A DNA stretch of 64,000 nucleotides from a halophilic archaeon SHRA6. GTDB taxonomy: Archaea; Halobacteriota; Halobacteria; Halobacteriales; Haloferacaceae. The DNA is taken from NCBI GenBank assembly GCA_005239175.1, contig SOPS01000001.1:62001-126000 (forward strand). The letters run 5' to 3'. Made by a program: the position numbers and the translations under genes. A model generated the notes under the pieces. It made no database searches, was not told where the DNA came from, and worked only from the letters and a program-made list of their open reading frames with translations. Below are positions 18,244-25,283 of the stretch, piece by piece (position 1 is the first letter of the stretch; each line of letters opens with the position of its first letter).

Positions 18244-18777
18244 ATGCACATTCGTCGAGCCAAGGCTGCTGAGAGCCCGATTCGTCGGTACATGGAAGAG
18301 CTCTGGGTGCCCTATAACCGAGAACTGGGTGAGACGGTCGAAGCGCAAGGGCTCTCTACAGAGTTCGATATAGAGGCAGAAATCGAGTGGCAAACCGACC
18401 ACTTAGACACGCCCGACCGTCGTCTATGGGTGGCACTCGACGATGTTGACGATTCGACAGCACCGCTTGAGGAAATCGATGCGACCTTTGCAGGGTTTAT
18501 TTCTGTAGATTTCAACCCCGCACCGTCCTCTTTCGACTGGCCCGACAGGTTAGTCATTGGTGATTTCTTCGTCAAGAAATTGTATCGTGGAGAGGGGCTG
18601 GCCGATAAACTAGTCGCACGTGCCGTGCAGTTCGCTCGTGAAGCGGGTTGTGAGCAACTTGCACTTGAGGTAGATATCGACAACGAGCGTGCGCTGGCGT
18701 ACTACGAGAAACTCGGCTTCGAGGTTGGGCGGTACAGAATGCGAGCCCCAGTCAAAGAAATTGAACTTGACGTATGA
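18244..18777 (+). CDS. GNAT family N-acetyltransferase
   Basis: A 177-residue GNAT-fold protein. The acetyl-CoA loop is KLYRGEGLADKLVARAVQFA (R/Q-x-x-G-x-A type) and the next helix-strand is CEQLALEVDIDNERALAYYEKLGFE, with the usual YEKLGFE end. The N-terminal half (MHIRRAKAAESPIRRYMEELW) is the substrate side. No neighbours point to a substrate; it lies between two copies of a dispersed repeat and just upstream of the tRNA-Ser locus. Confidence 0.88.
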   Translation: MHIRRAKAAESPIRRYMEELWVPYNRELGETVEAQGLSTEFDIEAEIEWQTDHLDTPDRRLWVALDDVDDSTAPLEEIDATFAGFISVDFNPAPSSFDWPDRLVIGDFFVKKLYRGEGLADKLVARAVQFAREAGCEQLALEVDIDNERALAYYEKLGFEVGRYRMRAPVKEIELDV

Positions 18778-18811
18778 GGATGTTAATCTCGTCGAGTCAC
18801 TAGTGGTTTCG

Positions 18812-18905
18812 TGAAATCCACCGTGTTCCGCTGCTGCATAGACGCTCTGTATTCAGCAATCGATACCTATCAGTCTCAGAGGATTTCAACAGAGCCATCG
18901 GCGAC
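18812..18905 (-). repeat. Dispersed repeat family, copy 2
   Basis: On the minus strand GGCTCTGTTGAAATCCTC is followed, after a spacer with GATAGGT, by TGCTGAATACAGAGCG. This is the best-preserved copy of a family with three other members in the window. It abuts the duplicated tRNA-Ser 3' end at 18911, so it marks the outer edge of that module. Confidence 0.6.
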
Positions 18906-18910
18906 AAAAG

Positions 18911-19033
18911 TACCGAGGGTGAGATTTGAACCGCAGTCGCTCCGCTCCTTGGTTCAAATCTCACGGCTCACGCACAGCCGCTCACGGGTCCGAGATCCAC
19001 AAAAGGATCTCGGAGTGGTGTTCGCGGCAGAAG
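18911..19033 (-). repeat. tRNA-Ser 3'-end module: two perfect hairpins and a duplicated tRNA end
   Basis: Immediately beyond the 3' end of tRNA-Ser comes TGCCGCGAACACC, then a perfect 10-bp hairpin (18989-19014, 6-base loop), then a second perfect hairpin of 14 bp (18919-18964, 18-base loop). The outer arm of the second hairpin is itself part of a second copy of the tRNA 3' end, ending CTCACCCTCGGT at 18913. The copy matches the last 18 bases of the tRNA gene. The same layout follows tRNA-Gln at 63421. Confidence 0.8.
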
Positions 19034-19118
19034 CGCCGAGGGTGAGATTTGAACTCACGTGTCCGAATGGACAGTAGATTTCGAATCTACCGCCTTGGCC
19101 AGGCTAGGCTACCTCGGC
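19034..19118 (-). tRNA. tRNA-Ser (anticodon CGA)
   Basis: The minus strand folds into a class II tRNA: acceptor stem GCCGAGG/CCTCGGC with discriminator G, D-stem GCC/GGC, anticodon stem GTAGA/TCTAC around TTCGAAA (anticodon CGA), a long variable arm GTCC-ATTC-GGAC, and T-stem GTGAG/CTCAC around TTCAAAT. The long variable arm and the G at position 73 are both expected for serine. No CCA is encoded. No intron is seen. Confidence 0.97.
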
Positions 19119-19142
19119 GTACACTCGCATCTGGCTGCCGCG

Positions 19143-19152
19143 GAATATAAAC
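19143..19152 (-). promoter_or_regulatory. TATA box of tRNA-Ser
   Basis: On the minus strand TTTATATTCC lies about 27-32 bases upstream of the tRNA 5' end, the usual distance for an archaeal TATA box. Position and sequence support it as the promoter; a B-recognition element is not obvious. Confidence 0.65.
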
Positions 19153-19192
19153 GCTTTCGATCGCACGCGGGCGCCGTGTGTCGATCCCTCTC

Positions 19193-19260
19193 GAGCGAGC
19201 CGGCTACCAGTCCTCGAGCGAGCACGCCGGCAGTCCTGAGCGAGCAAGCTACCAGTTCCC
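19193..19260. repeat. Three imperfect 22-23 bp repeats upstream of tRNA-Ser
   Basis: Three copies each begin GAGCGAGC and end CAGTCCT or CAGTTCC, with a period of 22-23 bases. They lie in the gap between tRNA-Ser and the MoxR gene, outside both genes. No function is evident. Confidence 0.6.
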
Positions 19261-19339
19261 GATCAACCACCGAACAAATGCCGAACAGCCTAGAGCGATA
19301 TCCAACAACTGCTAAGTCGATCGCGCCTCCTTGTCCGGC

Positions 19340-20308
19340 ATGGAACGACAGGAAGCCACCGCCGCCTGCCGTGAGGTGACAGACGCGATCGGCGCTGCTG
19401 TCATCTGCGAGGAAGCGTTCCTCGATCGCGTCCTCCTCGGATTGCTCGCGCGTGGACACGTCCTCTTGGAAGACGTCCCCGGCACCGGGAAGACCCTCAC
19501 CGCCAGAAGCGTCGCGACCGCGCTCGGACTCGAGTTCTCCCGCGTCCAGTTCACGCCTGATCTGCTGCCCTCCGACGTGACAGGCACGAACATCTACGAC
19601 GAGTCCGACGGCAGCTTCTCGTTCTCGCCGGGGCCGATCTTCGCAAACGTCGTCCTCGCTGACGAGATCAACCGCGCGCCGCCGAAAACACAGGCCGCCT
19701 TGCTTGAAGCGATGGAAGAGGGACAAGTCACCGTCGACGGCAAAACCCACAAACTGCCGTCCCCGTTTTTTGTGATGGCCACGCAGAATCCCGTCGAGAG
19801 CGAAGGTGCATTCCCGCTCCCGGAGGCCCAACTCGATCGCTTCGCGGTCAAAACGAGTCTTGGCTATCCCGATCACGACGGCGAGGTGGAACTCCTCGAA
19901 CGGCGCGTCGGCCGGATCGATCGCAGCCCATCGGTCCGATCGGTACTCTCACCTGAAGCGGTCAGCGACCTCCGGCAGGCACCCGAATCGATCCGTGTCG
20001 ATCCCGATCTCTTCGATTACATGGTCGACATTGCACAGGCAACCCGCGCGGACCGCCGTGTCGACGTTGGCGTATCACCCCGCGGCACCCAGCGGCTGCT
20101 AGAAACCGCTCGCGCGCAGGCGATCCTCGCCGACCGATCGTTCGTTACGCCAGACGACATCACGGCGATCGCCGAACCCGTGCTCGCACATCGGCTCGTA
20201 CTCACTCCGGACGCACTCGTCAATGATATCAGTCGATCGTCGATCGTTGCCGACGTGCTCGATCGCGTGCCAGTCCCGACCGTCGACCCGGAGTCGATCA
20301 GCACATAG
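19340..20308 (+). CDS. MoxR-family AAA+ ATPase
   Basis: A 322-residue AAA+ protein. Walker A is EDVPGTGKT, Walker B is VVLADEINRAPPKTQAALLEAMEE and the sensor region FFVMATQNPVESEGAFPLPEAQLDRF is typical of MoxR. The ATG at 19340 is preferred over the in-frame TTG nine bases upstream. MoxR ATPases act as chaperones for assembling or metallating partner complexes and are usually next to DUF58 proteins; the DUF58 gene here is in the facing, convergent cluster. Confidence 0.92.
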   Translation: MERQEATAACREVTDAIGAAVICEEAFLDRVLLGLLARGHVLLEDVPGTGKTLTARSVATALGLEFSRVQFTPDLLPSDVTGTNIYDESDGSFSFSPGPIFANVVLADEINRAPPKTQAALLEAMEEGQVTVDGKTHKLPSPFFVMATQNPVESEGAFPLPEAQLDRFAVKTSLGYPDHDGEVELLERRVGRIDRSPSVRSVLSPEAVSDLRQAPESIRVDPDLFDYMVDIAQATRADRRVDVGVSPRGTQRLLETARAQAILADRSFVTPDDITAIAEPVLAHRLVLTPDALVNDISRSSIVADVLDRVPVPTVDPESIST

Positions 20309-20343
20309 ACGGACTATCCTTGTCACCGGGGTGGAGCCATCGC

Positions 20344-20880
20344 TCAACGGAACGCAGAGATGACGATCACCGCACCGAAGAGCAACAGCACGACCGCCGT
20401 TGTCGACTGTCCGCCCGCGGTCGCGACATAGAGTCCATAGCCCACTGCCGCTGAGCCGACCCCGACAGCGAGGCTCGTCGCGGCGTGGACAGCCTCAAAG
20501 CGCGCGGTCGATGCGTCCCGGCCGATTCGATCGCCGAGTTCGATCGCCGTCTCTGCGAGGTCCCACGCGAGGACGACACACACCGCTGCAACGAGCAGGG
20601 GCTCCGCGGTTGCGCCAGTGACACCCGCGGCGACGATCCCACCGACCAACAGCAGCGATCCAGCAGAGACGATTCGCAATCGAGCGAGCCATACCCCAAC
20701 GGCGAGGACAATCGTCCCCGCAAATGCTAGCACTGCGCCGTCGATCGACGCCAAGGCGAGCATTGCTGACGCGATCGCGGCGAACGCGACCGCCCCAATT
20801 GCACTCCGCGGTGTGGGAGTCCGATCGATCTCTCCGCTCGGCTGTTCGTCGGCTGCTCGTGCCTCGCTCACCGTGACCAC
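20344..20880 (-). CDS. Membrane protein (DUF7519-type) of the MoxR/DUF58 cluster
   Basis: A 178-residue protein with about five hydrophobic helices (for example AIGAVAFAAIASAMLALASI, GAVLAFAGTIVLAVGVWLA, SAGSLLLVGGIVAAGVTGA) and a polar N-terminus of about 25 residues. It overlaps the end of the DUF58 gene by 13 bases and is the last gene of a four-gene minus-strand operon. I recall this as a haloarchaeal family always seen in this context (DUF7519). The molecular role is unknown. Confidence 0.8.
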   Translation of the reverse strand: MVTVSEARAADEQPSGEIDRTPTPRSAIGAVAFAAIASAMLALASIDGAVLAFAGTIVLAVGVWLARLRIVSAGSLLLVGGIVAAGVTGATAEPLLVAAVCVVLAWDLAETAIELGDRIGRDASTARFEAVHAATSLAVGVGSAAVGYGLYVATAGGQSTTAVVLLLFGAVIVISAFR

Positions 20881-22133
20881 CGCCGTTCAGCCGCGGCGAT
20901 CGCGACGCGGAGTGGCTCGTCTCCCCAGTCGATGACCCGTATCCCAGCCCGCCGCAGCCGCATGAGTTCAATCGCCCGGTCCACACGAGCGAAGCGCGAA
21001 CCAATACTCGTATCGCCCGTTTCGTTTGGACTGACGATCGTCACGAGGTGGCCGTGCGCATCAAGCCGACGCGCAGTTCGGGCAGCAGTCTGATCGCTAA
21101 TCGGGGTCAAAAAGACCACCTGGGCATCTCTTGGCAAGCGCCGCCGGATTCGATTGAACCAGAGCGGCCAGTAGAATTTGCCGTCGCTGGGCGTACTCGC
21201 AAACGCCGGATGCGATCCAAGCTGTTCGCGGAGTCGCACGCCGTGTGCAGTTCCTGCCCCGGGAGCGATCCAGCAGTCCGACGGCGACATCGCCGCGATC
21301 CCGACGCGATCGCCGCTGCCAACGAGTGCAGTGAACAGTTGGCCCGCGGCGTCGACGCTCCGCTCGACGGCGTTGCGCTCCCCCGGATCTTGGGCAACGT
21401 ACGCTGACACTCGTGAGTCAACGAGCAGGACAACCGTCGCTGCGCGCTCTTCGCGGAGTTCGAGCGTAGAAAGTTCGCCGGTTCGTGCACGGCGGTTCCA
21501 GTCGATCCGTTTGACGGGATCGCCTGCACGGTATTCGCGGGTCGAATGAAACTCGACACCCGAGCCGCCAACGTCAGTCACCACACGGCCGCTGTACTGC
21601 GTAGTCAGCCCCCGAAGCGGCAGATCCGAGCCGGCTTCGAACGTCGGGACACAGCGGACCGTTGTTTCGACCGATCGCTCAATGTAGCGCTCCCGCGATC
21701 CGCTCAGATTGCGCGCGACGACCCGCACGTGTTCCCAGGTGTGTTCCCCGCGAGCGGCGGTAACCGCGTATTGCATGGTGGCTTCCTCGCCGGGAGCCAG
21801 CGCGGCCGCCATCCGTGCCGGTTGGTCGGTTGCTTCCAGACCAGGGGGGACACCATCGACAATACGTAGATCCGAAAGCCACGTCTCCCCGGCGTTCCGG
21901 ACTGTTAGTGAGACAAGCATTTCTTCGCCGGGATCGGGCGCATCAACGGAGACCGTCCGATCGATCTCGAGCGCCGGCTCGGGCGCATCGCCAAACGTCG
22001 TAAACGCCGCGTAGCCGATACCAATAACACCGACGAGCACGAGTGACGGAACTCGAAGCGCGATCCCAATTCCGACGACGAGTAGGATCACGCCATTGAG
22101 ACCCGTCCAGCGATTCGTGTCGAAAGCTCTCAT
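20868..22133 (-). CDS. DUF58 domain protein
   Basis: A 421-residue protein starting MRAFDTNRWTGLNG, with two N-terminal membrane helices (GVILLVVGIGIALRVPSLVLVGVIGIGYAAF), a beta-rich segment, then the DUF58 core with STREYRAGDPVKRIDWNRRARTGEL and the VWA-like strand ATVVLLVDSRVSAYV. The frame is open to 22223 but the ATG at 22133 suits the family and the 4-base overlap with the gene before it. DUF58 proteins pair with MoxR ATPases; the VWA-like domain probably binds metal and is thought to be remodelled by the ATPase. Confidence 0.9.
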   Translation of the reverse strand: MRAFDTNRWTGLNGVILLVVGIGIALRVPSLVLVGVIGIGYAAFTTFGDAPEPALEIDRTVSVDAPDPGEEMLVSLTVRNAGETWLSDLRIVDGVPPGLEATDQPARMAAALAPGEEATMQYAVTAARGEHTWEHVRVVARNLSGSRERYIERSVETTVRCVPTFEAGSDLPLRGLTTQYSGRVVTDVGGSGVEFHSTREYRAGDPVKRIDWNRRARTGELSTLELREERAATVVLLVDSRVSAYVAQDPGERNAVERSVDAAGQLFTALVGSGDRVGIAAMSPSDCWIAPGAGTAHGVRLREQLGSHPAFASTPSDGKFYWPLWFNRIRRRLPRDAQVVFLTPISDQTAARTARRLDAHGHLVTIVSPNETGDTSIGSRFARVDRAIELMRLRRAGIRVIDWGDEPLRVAIAAAERRWSR

Positions 22134-22789
22134 TCTCGTGTGTCCTCCTGCGATGGCTGTGTCTGCGATCGCAAGCGGCTCGAAGACGTTTCGCGATCGG
22201 ACTCGCGTGGAGTGTCGTCCCATACTGCTTCGATCGCCTCGATCGAGCGCTCGATTCCAAGCGCATGCACTGATTGCCGACGGAAGAACGATCTGGCACG
22301 GATAGCGATCGGAAACCGCCTGTTCGACAGAAACGCTGCGGCCGCTGGGTCATCGGGCCACCTACCGGACTCGATGGCGTCCAGCGCGGCGGCTTCGTCG
22401 CGATCGGTACGGGCGGCGAGTGCTGCGACCGCGAGCTCTCGGAATCGTTCTCTGAGCCGGCGGCGGTGACTTGCGGCGCCCCGGTCGCCGCGCAGTGCCG
22501 ACGCGGTTTCCTCATCGATCTGTGCTCCTGGCGCTGGAACCGTCTTACGACGTTCTGGATCGCCGAACGACGTTCGGACGCGATCGGCTCTGCGAGCGGC
22601 CGAAACGTATCGGAGCCCCTGTATGGCCGCAAACGCCCCAACAAGCGACAGGAACACCTCGGGGACCGATAGCGCAGCGGCAAACTCACCAACGACGAGC
22701 GCGATCGCACCTGATCCGATCAATACGAGACCGATCGTTGCGATCCAGCCGATCGAGCCGACGAGACCACCGCGGCTACGGTCAGCCAT
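22130..22789 (-). CDS. Small membrane protein (DUF7269-type) of the MoxR/DUF58 cluster
   Basis: A 219-residue protein with two N-terminal membrane helices (WIATIGLVLIGSGAIALVV and VPEVFLSLVGAFAAIQGLRY) followed by a cytoplasmic helical domain rich in Arg and Glu. The start ATG at 22789 overlaps the end of the DUF4129 gene, and its stop overlaps the DUF58 start by four bases, so all are translationally coupled. The open frame further upstream is a shadow of the DUF4129 gene. Function is unknown; the context is assembly of a MoxR-dependent envelope process. Confidence 0.8.
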   Translation of the reverse strand: MADRSRGGLVGSIGWIATIGLVLIGSGAIALVVGEFAAALSVPEVFLSLVGAFAAIQGLRYVSAARRADRVRTSFGDPERRKTVPAPGAQIDEETASALRGDRGAASHRRRLRERFRELAVAALAARTDRDEAAALDAIESGRWPDDPAAAAFLSNRRFPIAIRARSFFRRQSVHALGIERSIEAIEAVWDDTPRESDRETSSSRLRSQTQPSQEDTRE

Positions 22790-23744
22790 CAGATCCCTCC
22801 GCGTACGTGCGCTCGATCCGGCGCAGTGCCTCGACGGCTCGCTGTTCACGTTCGGGTGTAGCCGCAGCACCACCGTAGCGAACCGCTTCAAACACTTCAG
22901 TGAGTGCCTCAACATCATCTGGATCCATTCCCGCGTCAACTGCGGCAGCGGCAAACCCAGCAGGCGTGTGTGTCTCCGGCGAGGGAACGTCGAGTGATCG
23001 GGCCATTGCCGCCCACGCGCGGTACACCTCATTTTCGACCGCGCCGGTGGCCTCAATCCGATCAGCTGCCTGCCCTGCATGCTCGCCGATCGAAGCCATC
23101 TCCGCTGTGTCCGCTTGGTCGTCGTCGTCCGCCGTCGTCTCACCAGCGGACGCTGCAGCCGGCTCGCGGCCGCCGACCGCAAAGAGAAACACGCTCAATA
23201 CCAGCGCAACGACGAGCACGAGACCGAACACGGCGGTTGGAAGCGGGACGGTCGTTGTCTCGCCGTTTTGGCCGTCGCCAGACTCGCCATCTCCGCCGAG
23301 GAGTCCGCCCACGCCGCCGCCGCTGGCGGAATCACCGAGCGAGATAGAAAGCTCGAACGGATCACCACAGACCGCAAGCAACGCATAAAACGGCCCGACG
23401 AGAAGCGCGATCGCGAGCATAACAACGCAGGCAGCGAACAGCGATCGAGTCTCAAGGTACGCAAGTCCGCCAACGATGAGCCACGCCAGGAGAACGATTG
23501 CGATCGTTCGCGGCTGTGACAGCGTGTCGATACAACCGACCGGCGGTGCGAACGACGGTGCCTGTTGCTCGTCTGTCGATTCTTCGGTCGACTCGGGTCC
23601 GTCCCCGAACAGGCTGCCGCTGGATCCGCCGGTTGAACCGTCATCCCCGGCAGGTACAGTGGTGTCGACGGTTGCTGCGCCGATCGCAAGTGCTGATACC
23701 GCAAGGAGGGCGACCACGAGCGTGGCAAGCGAGGTCCGATCCAC
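22782..23744 (-). CDS. DUF4129 domain membrane protein
   Basis: A 320-residue protein: signal or anchor helix (TLVVALLAVSALAIGAATV), a disordered Gly/Ser region, about four membrane helices, then a C-terminal soluble DUF4129 domain (EVYRAWAAMARSLDVPSPETHTPAGFA, then LTEVFEAVRYGG). DUF4129 often occurs at the end of transglutaminase proteins; here it stands alone. It is the first gene of the four-gene cluster (DUF4129, DUF7269, DUF58, DUF7519). Confidence 0.88.
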   Translation of the reverse strand: MDRTSLATLVVALLAVSALAIGAATVDTTVPAGDDGSTGGSSGSLFGDGPESTEESTDEQQAPSFAPPVGCIDTLSQPRTIAIVLLAWLIVGGLAYLETRSLFAACVVMLAIALLVGPFYALLAVCGDPFELSISLGDSASGGGVGGLLGGDGESGDGQNGETTTVPLPTAVFGLVLVVALVLSVFLFAVGGREPAAASAGETTADDDDQADTAEMASIGEHAGQAADRIEATGAVENEVYRAWAAMARSLDVPSPETHTPAGFAAAAVDAGMDPDDVEALTEVFEAVRYGGAAATPEREQRAVEALRRIERTYAEGSDG

Positions 23745-23827
23745 GCAGACGTTTCGGGCATGGCCGAATTAGTCGTTTCGGCCACGAGCCGACCGTAGTT
23801 GCGGCTCGGTTGGTAGCACACACCACA

Positions 23828-24520
23828 TCAGTAGTGCCGATGGAGCTCTCGGCAGGTCTGACGGATCACCCGCTCCTCGGCGCGAGTCATCGCTCGACTC
23901 GCCTCATCGGTGAAATCAACCTGAATCGAGCCACCTGTGGGGAAAAACCGCCCAGCCGCACCAAGGACGTCACTGGGATCGATCGATGTCTCGAAGACGA
24001 ACGCATCCGGATACTGTGCGAGCGGTCCAGTGAACCGAAAGTGTGTGTCGACAAACGCGGTCGCCTCTTCCGGTGTGAACGCGTCACAAACAGCCGGCCA
24101 GAACGCGTCGCGATCGCTTTCGAGCAGCGGACCGAGCGCATCCCCGAACCGAACGGCTCGATCGATGAGCGCGCCTTCTATTTCGGTTCGCCGTTCGTCT
24201 TTGACAGTGGGATCGATCGCAGCAGCGTATGTGTCGGTCTCGAGCAGTCGATCATGGAACGCTGCGGGCGGCTCGTCGCTTTCAGCGTAGTCGAGGATCG
24301 CGCTGAACTGTATTGTAACGTCCTGGCGGTAGCCTCGCAGTTCCGGCTCGATCACTCGCCGGGAGAACGCATCAGACCGACTCAACATCGCATCGATAAC
24401 TCGTGTTGAACCGTTCGTCGCGCCTCGGAGTGCACTAGCGAGACGAAACTCTGAGGCGGTCGTCGACAGCACGTCATCAACGAATCGTTCAAACCCTGCC
24501 TGGGCTGCCTCACGGGTCAT
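23828..24520 (-). CDS. Unknown haloarchaeal protein downstream of topA, 230 aa
   Basis: I do not recognise this family. The 230-residue protein is mostly helical, acidic, lacks Cys motifs apart from two scattered Cys, and has no membrane segment. Features include FERFVDDVLSTTASEFRLASALRG near the start and EERVIRQTCRELHRHY at the end. Its ATG overlaps the stop of the next unknown gene upstream by four bases, and that gene follows topA by two bases, so the three are one operon. Confidence 0.7.
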   Translation of the reverse strand: MTREAAQAGFERFVDDVLSTTASEFRLASALRGATNGSTRVIDAMLSRSDAFSRRVIEPELRGYRQDVTIQFSAILDYAESDEPPAAFHDRLLETDTYAAAIDPTVKDERRTEIEGALIDRAVRFGDALGPLLESDRDAFWPAVCDAFTPEEATAFVDTHFRFTGPLAQYPDAFVFETSIDPSDVLGAAGRFFPTGGSIQVDFTDEASRAMTRAEERVIRQTCRELHRHY

Positions 24521-25281
24521 CGACTGCCCTCCGAGAGCGATCGATCGAGCCCGGCCTCCAGACGCCGCCGCTCGGCCGATAGAATCCGCTCCCAGACATC
24601 GAACAACGCGCTGTTCAGTCCGTACCCCTCGTTTATTGCCCGGACCCAGCGATCGTCGGCAAACAACAGCGCCTGAAATCGCTGCACGTCGGGCGAGAAC
24701 GCCTGATCGCCAGCATAGTGGGCGACCGTCTCCTCGTAGGTCCGATCGACGAGCGACTGCGGGACCTCGATGCCCGACTCACGAGCGACGTGGACGAACC
24801 ACTCCAGGTGGAGAATCGCGTCCGCGAACACGAATCGATCGGCGAACCCAGAGACGTGGCTCACTGCTGTCTTCCCATTGAATCGCACGTCTCGAGGGCG
24901 CGAGAAGGTCGGAGCCCGAAGAGCCGTCGCGTCTGCAGGGTCATTCACCAGCGATCGGGCGGTCCGAGTAAGCCTGATATCGACGTACTTCACGGGCGCA
25001 ATGAGCGCCGCCTCGTACCAAAGCGGCATCCACTCACAGAACGGCTCACAGAATCGGGCATCAGCGAGGAGATCGGCGACGATCGATCGCTGGAGCGACT
25101 CGGAAGCGTCCGAGCCATCAACACCCTGTTGGAGTGCCTGGACACCAGCCTCGTAGTCAACAAACTCGCTCGTGTCAAAACCCATTCCATCAGCCACAGT
25201 CTCGACGTACTCCGCACCGAACAGATACCAGTCGGCGAAGTGTGCGGGCCGCCACAGCCGACACAGCGAAAGGACCGTCAC
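24517..25281 (-). CDS. Unknown haloarchaeal protein downstream of topA, 254 aa
   Basis: A 254-residue protein of no family known to me. It has several aromatic, possibly buried segments (LCRLWRPAHFADWYLFGAEYVE, ARFCEPFCEWMPLWYEAALIAPV) and a middle section with HVSGFADRFVFADAILHLEWFVHVA. No nucleotide-binding motif is visible. It starts two bases after the topA stop and overlaps the 230-residue gene by ATGA, so its expression depends on topA transcription. A role in DNA topology or a link to topoisomerase I would be an inference from position only. Confidence 0.7.
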   Translation of the reverse strand: MTVLSLCRLWRPAHFADWYLFGAEYVETVADGMGFDTSEFVDYEAGVQALQQGVDGSDASESLQRSIVADLLADARFCEPFCEWMPLWYEAALIAPVKYVDIRLTRTARSLVNDPADATALRAPTFSRPRDVRFNGKTAVSHVSGFADRFVFADAILHLEWFVHVARESGIEVPQSLVDRTYEETVAHYAGDQAFSPDVQRFQALLFADDRWVRAINEGYGLNSALFDVWERILSAERRRLEAGLDRSLSEGSR

Positions 25282-25283
25282 AG

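Noticed and set aside
22790-23182. N-terminal extension of the DUF7269-type gene.
   Set aside because: It overlaps the DUF4129 gene in another frame; the start MADRSRGG is followed by the expected membrane helices.
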